This document shows, one piece after another, positions 1 to 4,921 of a DNA stretch of 6,179 nt. Within the stretch, counting starts at the first letter, position 1; each line of letters opens with the position of its first letter. The notes beneath the pieces were generated by a model, which ran no database searches, was not told where the DNA came from, and saw nothing but the letters and a program-made list of their open reading frames with translations. Position numbers and translations under genes: made by a program. Source of the stretch: Rhodospirillaceae bacterium (lineage in GTDB: Bacteria; Pseudomonadota; Alphaproteobacteria; UBA11073); the NCBI GenBank assembly GCA_003536545.1, contig DPZW01000107.1:3602-9780 (forward strand), given 5' to 3'.

Positions 1-537
1 ACGGCGGATTACATGGGCATGCTGGCCACCGTGATTAACGCGCTCGCGCTGCAAAATGCACTGGAAACAGCGGGCGTGCCATCGCGCGTACAATCTGCCA
101 TCCCGATGTCTTCGGTGGCGGAGCCTTACATCCGCCGCAAGGCCATTCGCCATATGGAAAAAGGTCGGGTCGTGATTTTTGCTGCGGGAACCGGTAACCC
201 GTTTTTCACAACGGATACGGCGGCTGCATTGCGCGCCAGTGAAATGGGTTGTGACGCACTGCTGAAAGGCACCAAGGTCGATGGCATTTATGATTCCGAT
301 CCGCGTAAAAATCCCAAAGCAAAGCGTTTTGATAAACTGACCTATATGGATGTCTTGTCCAAGGATTTGAAAGTCATGGATGCATCGGCGATTACGCTGG
401 CGCGGCAAAGCAATATTCCGGTAGTGGTATTTTCAATCCACAACACAGATGCATTTTACAATTTAATGCGCGGCAAGGGGAAATTTACCATCGTGGAAGA
501 AGGTAAAGCCAAATCGCCTGCAAAGAAAAAGAAATAG
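1..537 (+). CDS. pyrH: UMP kinase (uridylate kinase), 3' part
   Basis: This is the C-terminal 178 residues of the bacterial-type UMP kinase, an amino-acid-kinase-fold enzyme that phosphorylates UMP to UDP with ATP in the cytoplasm. The frame is already open at base 1 (TADY, then MGMLATVINALALQ), so the first internal ATG at 13 is not the start; roughly 65 N-terminal residues, including the KLSGE phosphate-binding region, lie upstream. Visible family signatures are the MGMLAT helix, AAGTGNPFFTTDTAA (about bases 181-225), the nucleotide-binding LLKGTKVDGIYDSDP segment and the DLKVMDASAITLAR helix. The family normally ends shortly after a G-T/F-x-I strand; here a short lysine-rich tail (AKSPAKKKK) is added. 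The stop codon at 535-537 overlaps the frr ribosome binding site. In Alphaproteobacteria tsf usually lies just upstream, but that is not visible here. Confidence 0.97.
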   Translation, partial: TADYMGMLATVINALALQNALETAGVPSRVQSAIPMSSVAEPYIRRKAIRHMEKGRVVIFAAGTGNPFFTTDTAAALRASEMGCDALLKGTKVDGIYDSDPRKNPKAKRFDKLTYMDVLSKDLKVMDASAITLARQSNIPVVVFSIHNTDAFYNLMRGKGKFTIVEEGKAKSPAKKKK

Positions 538-540
538 GAG
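536..540 (+). promoter_or_regulatory. frr ribosome binding site overlapping the pyrH stop
   Basis: The sequence AGGAG sits 6 bases before the frr ATG at 547. Its first two bases are the last two of the pyrH TAG stop. A ribosome finishing pyrH would therefore cover the frr initiation site, which favours coupled expression. It also confirms the frr start. Confidence 0.85.
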
Positions 541-546
541 ATAAAA

Positions 547-1089
547 ATGTCAGTTAATCTGGATGAATGCAAAAAGAAAATGGATAGCGCGCTCGAGGTT
601 CTCAAGCGCGAATTTAGCGGTTTGCGTACAGGCCGCGCTTCGCCCAATCTGTTGGATGCGATCAAGGTTGATGCCTATGGCAGCGAAATGCCAATCAGTC
701 AGGTAGGTTCTATTTCCGTGCCGGAGCCTTTGTTGATTACCGTGACGGTCTGGGACAATGGCCTGACCAAGGCGACAGAAAAAGCGATCCGTGAAAGCCC
801 GCTGGGATTAAACCCAATGTCTGAGGGGAATGTCATCCGTGTGCGTTTGCCTAGCATGACTGAAGAACGCCGCAAGGAACTGGTGAAAACCGCAGGCAAA
901 TATGCGGAAGGCGCAAAAATTTCGGTGCGCAATGTGCGCCGCGATTTTATGGACGCTGCCAAAAAAGCTGACCTGCCAGAAGATGAAGAAAAAAAACTGT
1001 CCGAGAAAATTCAAAAAATCACGGATGAGCACGTAAAGATCGTTGATGATCTGGCGGCGGCTAAAGAAAAAGAAATTCTTCAGGTTTAG
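547..1089 (+). CDS. frr: Ribosome recycling factor (RRF)
   Basis: RRF works with EF-G after termination to split the post-termination ribosome so that subunits can be reused. The 180-residue product has the expected two-domain plan: a three-helix bundle (about residues 1-27 and 102-180) with an inserted beta-rich domain (about 28-101). Hallmarks are LRTGRASPNLLD (about 26-37), the AIRESPLGLNP segment (80-90), LPSMTEERRKEL (101-112) and SVRNVRRD (126-133), which holds the conserved arginines that contact 23S rRNA. Compared with the E. coli protein (185 residues, from memory), the loop between the last two long helices is about 4-5 residues shorter (DAAKKADLPEDEE). The ATG at 547 has an AGGAG 6 bases upstream, and the next gene follows after 9 bases. 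An A8 run lies at 989-996 in the lysine-rich part. Confidence 0.98.
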   Translation: MSVNLDECKKKMDSALEVLKREFSGLRTGRASPNLLDAIKVDAYGSEMPISQVGSISVPEPLLITVTVWDNGLTKATEKAIRESPLGLNPMSEGNVIRVRLPSMTEERRKELVKTAGKYAEGAKISVRNVRRDFMDAAKKADLPEDEEKKLSEKIQKITDEHVKIVDDLAAAKEKEILQV

Positions 1090-1092
1090 GGG
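1088..1092 (+). promoter_or_regulatory. uppS ribosome binding site overlapping the frr stop
   Basis: AGGGG begins inside the frr TAG stop and ends 6 bases before the uppS ATG at 1099, the same arrangement as at the pyrH/frr junction. A second G-run (1094-1097) lies closer to the ATG and is less well spaced. Confidence 0.65.
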
Positions 1093-1098
1093 CGGGGA

Positions 1099-1797
1099 AT
1101 GACCGCACCGCGCATCCCGCGCCATATTGCCATTATTATGGACGGTAACGGCCGCTGGGCTGCGGCGCGCGGATTGCCGCGCGCGATGGGGCACCGCCAA
1201 GGTATGGAGGCCCTCAAGCGTACCTTGAAAGCCGTGCGCGAGCGCGGCGTGGAGATTTTAACCATTTATGCATTTTCTGCTGAAAACTGGTCACGGCCGG
1301 AGGCAGAAATTTCTGACCTCATGGAACTCCTGCGACTTTATATCCGTGCGGAACTGGCGGAGCTGCATCGTGATGGCGTACGCCTGCGCTTTATCGGGGA
1401 TCATGCGCGATTGCCGCAGGATGTGCAAAAACTCATGCAGGATGCTGCGGAACTAACCCGGGACAATGTGACAGGAACATTGGTGATTGCGCTCAGCTAT
1501 GGCGGGCGGCAGGAAATTGTGCAGGCCGCCCAAAAATTAGCTACGCAGGGCGCAGAGATTACGGAAGAAAGTTTTGCATCTGCACTTTATACCGCTGATT
1601 TGCCGGATCCGGATTTGCTTATTCGCACTTCGGGTGAAATGCGCCTGTCGAATTTCCTGTTATGGCAAACAGCCTATACCGAATTTGTATTTACCGAAAC
1701 TTTGTGGCCGGATTTTGCTGCAAAGGATTTAGATGCCGCAATTAACAAATATCAGCAAAGGGAACGCCGTTATGGTAAACTTGGCCAGTTGGCGTAG
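1099..1797 (+). CDS. uppS: Undecaprenyl diphosphate synthase (cis-prenyltransferase)
   Basis: The enzyme adds isopentenyl diphosphate units in cis to farnesyl diphosphate, making the C55 undecaprenyl carrier used for peptidoglycan and other surface polysaccharides. The 232-residue protein has all key family positions: HIAIIMDGNGRW (9-20) with catalytic Asp15, the GHRQG helix (31-35), YAFSAENWSRP (57-67) with Asn63 and Arg66, and RTSGEMRLSNFLLWQ (176-190) with substrate-binding Arg176, Arg182 and Ser184, followed by Glu195 and LWPDF. These correspond to Asp26, Asn74, Arg77, Arg194, Arg200, Ser202 and Glu213 of the E. coli enzyme. It is somewhat shorter than the E. coli protein, mainly at both ends, so it should be fully active. 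Its last 26 bases overlap cdsA. The isoprenoid supply gene dxr lies two genes downstream. Confidence 0.97.
   Translation: MTAPRIPRHIAIIMDGNGRWAAARGLPRAMGHRQGMEALKRTLKAVRERGVEILTIYAFSAENWSRPEAEISDLMELLRLYIRAELAELHRDGVRLRFIGDHARLPQDVQKLMQDAAELTRDNVTGTLVIALSYGGRQEIVQAAQKLATQGAEITEESFASALYTADLPDPDLLIRTSGEMRLSNFLLWQTAYTEFVFTETLWPDFAAKDLDAAINKYQQRERRYGKLGQLA
1165..1184 (+). repeat. GC-only inverted repeat early in uppS
   Basis: An 8-bp perfect inverted repeat has arms GCGCGCGG (1165-1172) and CCGCGCGC (1177-1184) around the 4-base loop ATTG. It lies about 65-85 bases into uppS, over the codons for A-R-G-L-P-R-A. An all-GC stem of this length should fold in RNA. It has no U-tract after it, so it is not an intrinsic terminator. 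Function, if any, is unknown; alternating GCG/CGC alanine and arginine codons can create it by chance. Confidence 0.5.
1758..1763 (+). promoter_or_regulatory. cdsA ribosome binding site inside uppS
   Basis: AAGGGA lies 8 bases before the ATG at 1772 and supports that start for cdsA. A competing AAAGGA at 1722-1727 is 5 bases before an in-frame ATG at 1733, so the longer start cannot be excluded by the ribosome binding site alone. Confidence 0.6.
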
Positions 1798-2638
1798 TAA
1801 AATATGGGATATCATCCCATCCCGCATGCGTGAACATTTGCAGAATAATTTTGTGCAGCGGTGTATTGCGGGCACAACGCTTACGCTGGTGACTATTTGG
1901 GCAATTTGGGCTCCGGCAAATATTTTTCCACTTTATTTATGGTTGTTTATTCTGTTGGCCGTGCGTGAATGGCAACGCATGACAGAACCGGGCAATTGGC
2001 AGCAAAGTGTGCATTATCAATATTCACTGATCTTGCTGATTGCGATTGTGCAGGGATTGCTTGGCACATCTGCCGCGTTAATTTTACTGGTGGTTCTGCC
2101 ATTTTTAATGTGGATGGTGGCGGCGAATATTAATCTCAACCGTCCGCTATGGTTTGCCTGCAGTGTAATTTATCTCACGCTGCCGCCATTATCGCTTATT
2201 CACATTCATCAAAGTTATACAATTGGTGCCGCAGCGGTGACATTCTTTTTCGGCGTGGTCTGGGCCACAGATACAGCGGCCTACGTGATTGGCAAACGTA
2301 TCGGGGGATCATTATTGGCCCCGGATGTTTCACCCAAAAAAACATGGTCGGGTTTTATTGGCGGATTAATCGCCGGGACATTGGCCGGGGTGTTGCTGGG
2401 GCTGATTTTGGAAACACATCATTTTGCGGAAACTATTGTGATTTCATTTATGCTCTCCGCCGCCGCGCAGGCCAGTGATTTATTGGAAAGCGCAATGAAA
2501 CGTTTTTATGACGTCAAAGATACGGGTGGATTAATTCCTGGCCATGGCGGGATTTTGGATCGCATTGATAGCCTGATGTTATCCGCGCCGTTATTTGCGC
2601 TTATCCAGCTTATCGCAGGTCGTCCGTTGCCGTGGTAA
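1772..2638 (+). CDS. cdsA: Phosphatidate cytidylyltransferase (CDP-diglyceride synthase)
   Basis: This polytopic inner-membrane enzyme converts phosphatidic acid and CTP to CDP-diacylglycerol, the branch-point precursor of bacterial phospholipids. From the ATG at 1772 the protein has 288 residues. The diagnostic CDS signature is complete at residues 240-266: S-x-M-K-R, then K-D-T-G-G, then PGHGGILDRID, which holds the metal and CTP-binding acidic residues. Upstream are the family motifs WATDTAAYVIGKRIGG (164-179) and SPKKTWSGFIGG (187-198). Several hydrophobic segments (roughly 31-48, 52-67, 84-120, 125-144, 151-173, 193-213, 268-283) agree with a multi-pass protein. A basic amphipathic lead of about 30 residues precedes the first membrane segment. 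The start overlaps uppS by 26 bases; an in-frame ATG at 1733 would add 13 residues and one at 1826 would remove 18, but the latter has no good ribosome binding site. Confidence 0.95.
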   Translation: MVNLASWRSKIWDIIPSRMREHLQNNFVQRCIAGTTLTLVTIWAIWAPANIFPLYLWLFILLAVREWQRMTEPGNWQQSVHYQYSLILLIAIVQGLLGTSAALILLVVLPFLMWMVAANINLNRPLWFACSVIYLTLPPLSLIHIHQSYTIGAAAVTFFFGVVWATDTAAYVIGKRIGGSLLAPDVSPKKTWSGFIGGLIAGTLAGVLLGLILETHHFAETIVISFMLSAAAQASDLLESAMKRFYDVKDTGGLIPGHGGILDRIDSLMLSAPLFALIQLIAGRPLPW

Positions 2639-2646
2639 TGCGATGA
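2638..2646 (+). promoter_or_regulatory. Two-codon start-stop relay at the cdsA/dxr junction
   Basis: The bases ATGCGATGA hold a minimal reading frame, ATG-CGA-TGA. Its ATG shares a base with the cdsA TAA stop (TAATG), and its TGA overlaps the dxr ATG at 2643 (ATGA). dxr has no Shine-Dalgarno sequence nearby. The arrangement could help terminating ribosomes reinitiate at dxr, but it may equally be a chance result of closely packed stop and start codons. Confidence 0.35.
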
Positions 2647-3785
2647 AGCGGATTTCCATTCTGGGCGCAACGGGTTCTATTGGCCGGCAAACGCTGGATA
2701 TTGTGCGGCAGCACCCGGATAAATTTAAAGTGGCCGCATTGGTCGGGCAAAAAAATGTGGCGGCACTGGCAGCGGCAGCTTTGGAATTTCAGCCAGATTT
2801 TGTCGCAATCGCAGATGGCAATGCCTATCCCGAATTAAAAGCTGCCTTGCGCGGCATGCAGGTAGAGATCGCGGCAGGCGAGGGCGCGGCGGTAGAAGCT
2901 GCGCGTTATGATGCAGATATTTGTATGGCTGCGATTGTCGGCATTGCGGGTTTGCCATCGACACTGGCGGCAATAGAGCAGGGCAAAACAGTCGCGCTGG
3001 CGAATAAAGAAGCATTGGTTTGTGCCGGCCCGTTGATGATAAATGCAGCCAAAAAATCCGGCGCAAAAATATTGCCGGTGGATAGCGAGCATAACGCGAT
3101 TTTTCAGGTGCTGGAGCAGGACAATCAAAAGCAAGTCCAGAAAATTATTTTAACCGCATCGGGTGGCCCGTTCCGCAACTGGCCCCAGGAAAAAATACAA
3201 ACTGCAACGCGTGCGGCCGCGCTGGATCATCCCAATTGGTCAATGGGTGAGAAGATCACCATTGATAGTGCGACCATGATGAATAAAGGATTAGAGTTTA
3301 TTGAGGCACATTATTTATTTGATATGCCGCCGGATCAAATTGAAATTCTGGTGCATCCGCAATCCATTATTCATTCGATGGTGGCTTATCAGGATGGCTC
3401 TATCCTGGCGCAATTGGGGCCACCGGACATGCGTGTGCCGATTGGTTATTGCCTGGGCTACCCGCGCCGCCTTGCCCTGAACACGGCATCGCTGGATTTT
3501 ACGGCCATTAAGAATTTGTCATTCGAGCCGCCGGATGACCTGCGTTTTCCCGCATTGGGTTTGGCCCGCAGTGCACTGGCCGCAGGTCAGATCATGCCAA
3601 CTGCGCTGAACGCCGCCAATGAAGTTGCCGTAGCGGCGTTTCTGGCAGATAAAATAAGCTTTGGCCGTATCACGGAAATCATTGACGGGGCGATGCAACG
3701 CATAGAAAATGCGCCACAAAATACCATACAGGAATTGCTGGCGGCGGACTTGGCCGCACGCCAGATCGCAGAGGGGCTCATCTAA
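2643..3785 (+). CDS. dxr: 1-deoxy-D-xylulose 5-phosphate reductoisomerase
   Basis: Dxr carries out the NADPH-dependent rearrangement and reduction of DXP to 2-C-methyl-D-erythritol 4-phosphate, the committed step of the MEP isoprenoid pathway and the target of fosmidomycin. The 380-residue protein is full length. The NADPH-binding GATGSIG is at 8-14 and ALANKEALV at 118-126. The metal ligands are Asp147 and Glu149 (PVDSEHN) and Glu218 (MMNKGLE). Substrate-binding residues Ser148, Ser173 (TASGGPFR), His196, Ser209, Asn214 and Lys215 are all present. VHPQSIIHSMV, GPPDMRVPIGY and ALNAANEVAVAAFL follow in the expected order. The start at 2643 puts the Rossmann motif at its usual distance from the N-terminus; an upstream in-frame TTG at 2595 would add a non-homologous stretch. 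No Shine-Dalgarno is visible, and cdsA ends 4 bases before, so translation is probably coupled. Confidence 0.98.
   Translation: MKRISILGATGSIGRQTLDIVRQHPDKFKVAALVGQKNVAALAAAALEFQPDFVAIADGNAYPELKAALRGMQVEIAAGEGAAVEAARYDADICMAAIVGIAGLPSTLAAIEQGKTVALANKEALVCAGPLMINAAKKSGAKILPVDSEHNAIFQVLEQDNQKQVQKIILTASGGPFRNWPQEKIQTATRAAALDHPNWSMGEKITIDSATMMNKGLEFIEAHYLFDMPPDQIEILVHPQSIIHSMVAYQDGSILAQLGPPDMRVPIGYCLGYPRRLALNTASLDFTAIKNLSFEPPDDLRFPALGLARSALAAGQIMPTALNAANEVAVAAFLADKISFGRITEIIDGAMQRIENAPQNTIQELLAADLAARQIAEGLI
3771..3776 (+). promoter_or_regulatory. rseP ribosome binding site inside dxr
   Basis: GAGGGG lies 8 bases before the rseP ATG at 3785, within the last codons of dxr. Together with the TAATG stop/start overlap it supports this start and coupled translation. 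Confidence 0.7.
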
Positions 3786-4921
3786 TGGAATGGTTACAAT
3801 ACGCGGTACATTATCCGCTTTATTTTATTGTCTTAATCTCGGTCCTCGTTTTTGTTCATGAATTTGGGCATTACTGGGTCGCGCGTCGTTGCGGCGTCAA
3901 GGTTGAAAAATTTTCTATTGGTTTTGGCCCGGAGGTTTTTGGCTGGAATGACAGTCACGGAACGCGCTGGCGTTTTGCCCTATTCCCGCTTGGCGGCTAT
4001 GTGAAAATGTTTGGTGACGCAGATCCAGCCTCTTCGCCGGACAAGGATGCCATTACCCACATGACGGATGAAGAAAAGAAAGTTGCATTCTTTTTTCAGC
4101 CAGTTGCCAAGCGCGCAGCGATTGTTTTTGCAGGGCCACTGGCTAATTATATTTTTGCCTGGGTGGTGCTGACGGTTGTGTTTGTATTGATAGGGCAGCC
4201 TTTTACCAAACCTGTGGTGGATAACCTGATTGAAAAAATGCCAGCTGCAGCAGCTGGCATTAAGATCGGTGATGAGATTAAATCTATTAATGGTGAGGCC
4301 ATAGAACGCTTTGAAGAATTGCAGCAATATGTGCGCCTGCGCCCCGGTGAAAATGTTACCCTCGTCATTCAACGCGGCGAGGAAACAAAAACTGTGCCGG
4401 TAACGCTGGCGCGCGATAATATGACCGATCGTTTCGGCAATGATCATCCCATTGGCATGTTGGGCATTAAATCACAGGGCCTTGCATACCAAAAGCAAAC
4501 CATTCCGGTGGCAATTTATCAGGCGGTCAAGGAAACCTATACTGTATCTAAAAATACCCTGATGGCATTGGGACAGATTGTGATGGGCCAGCGTTCATCA
4601 TCAGAATTAGGTGGCCCACTGCGCATTGCGCAAATGTCGGGTGAAGTGGCGGAGCAGGGCTTTGTACCATGGATGATGCTGATGGTCTTGATTTCCATCA
4701 ATCTGGGTTTGATTAACCTGTTTCCTATCCCAATTCTGGATGGTGGGCATTTGGTCTTTTATGCCGCCGAGGCCTTGCGTGGCAAACCAGTGCCGTTGGA
4801 AGTACAGGACATCGCCTACCGCGGCGGCATGGTACTGGTGATGATGCTGATGGTCTTTGCCATGTGGAACGATCTCGTGCAATTGCGGATTATCAGCTAT
4901 TTGGTTAATCTGGTTTCGTGA
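3785..4921 (+). CDS. rseP: RseP/MmpA-type intramembrane site-2 metalloprotease
   Basis: This zinc protease cuts membrane-spanning substrates within the inner membrane. In E. coli the substrate is the anti-sigma factor RseA, and in Caulobacter MmpA processes PodJ; the substrate here is unknown. The 378-residue protein has the HEFGH zinc site (25-29) in its first membrane segment and the third zinc ligand Asp319 in NLFPIPILDGGH (311-322). A re-entrant beta-hairpin region (41-77, FSIGFGPE to FPLGGYVKMFGD) precedes the GPLANYIFA segment (117-125). One periplasmic PDZ domain follows (about 141-210, with PAAAAGIKIGDEIKSING), whereas E. coli RseP (about 450 residues) has two. Membrane segments are near 12-33, 110-137, 295-313 and 348-366. 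The ATG shares one base with the dxr stop (TAATG), and the TGA shares one base with the bamA ATG. An exact 18-bp direct repeat and an 11-bp hairpin lie inside the gene. Confidence 0.97.
   Translation: MEWLQYAVHYPLYFIVLISVLVFVHEFGHYWVARRCGVKVEKFSIGFGPEVFGWNDSHGTRWRFALFPLGGYVKMFGDADPASSPDKDAITHMTDEEKKVAFFFQPVAKRAAIVFAGPLANYIFAWVVLTVVFVLIGQPFTKPVVDNLIEKMPAAAAGIKIGDEIKSINGEAIERFEELQQYVRLRPGENVTLVIQRGEETKTVPVTLARDNMTDRFGNDHPIGMLGIKSQGLAYQKQTIPVAIYQAVKETYTVSKNTLMALGQIVMGQRSSSELGGPLRIAQMSGEVAEQGFVPWMMLMVLISINLGLINLFPIPILDGGHLVFYAAEALRGKPVPLEVQDIAYRGGMVLVMMLMVFAMWNDLVQLRIISYLVNLVS
4237..4261 (-). repeat. 11-bp perfect hairpin in rseP, terminator-like on the minus strand
   Basis: Arms AATGCCAGCTG (4237-4247) and CAGCTGGCATT (4251-4261) are perfect reverse complements around the 3-base loop CAG. 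On the plus strand no U-run follows. On the minus strand the stem runs straight into a T-tract (complement of the A-run at 4233-4238), the classic form of an intrinsic terminator. It encodes the M-P-A-A-A-A-G-I turn at the start of the PDZ domain, so repetitive alanine codons may explain it. The structure is certain from the sequence; a role in ending antisense transcription is inference. Confidence 0.4.
4672..4857 (+). repeat. Exact 18-bp direct repeat within rseP
   Basis: GATGATGCTGATGGTCTT occurs at 4672-4689 and again at 4840-4857. The copies are 168 bases apart, a whole number of codons, and are read in the same frame, giving MMLMV followed by L or F in two different membrane segments (residues 297-301 and 353-357). 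Flanking bases differ on both sides. The interval between the copies holds the catalytic LDG motif. Confidence 0.8.

Noticed and set aside
13..537. pyrH starting at the ATG at base 13
   Set aside because: The frame is open upstream, and the residues encoded before it (TADY) match the interior of UMP kinase, so the gene is simply cut by the window edge.
808..1200. Minus-strand open frame of 130 codons across frr and the uppS start
   Set aside because: It lies opposite frr and uppS, whose protein motifs are complete, and its translation is low in complexity (phenylalanine runs from A-tracts) with no recognisable domain.
1603..1612. 10-bp perfect palindrome CCGGATCCGG in uppS
   Set aside because: It encodes conserved P-D-P-D codons, is a single short palindrome without a partner, and is expected by chance at this length.
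2149..2478. Plus-strand open frame of 109 codons inside cdsA in another frame
   Set aside because: It lies entirely within the conserved CdsA coding region and shows no protein motif of its own.
2595..2642. Longer dxr start at an in-frame TTG
   Set aside because: It would add 16 residues before the MKRISILGATGSIG start that matches the family N-terminus, and would overlap cdsA by 44 bases.
3980..4447. Minus-strand open frame of 155 codons opposite rseP
   Set aside because: It is antisense to conserved rseP sequence, is rich in His, Cys and Asn in a way typical of shadow frames, and has no family motif.
4690..4920. Possible internal promoter for bamA in the end of rseP
   Set aside because: TTGATT-like hexamers are present, but none pairs with a convincing -10 element at proper spacing, so I do not annotate one.
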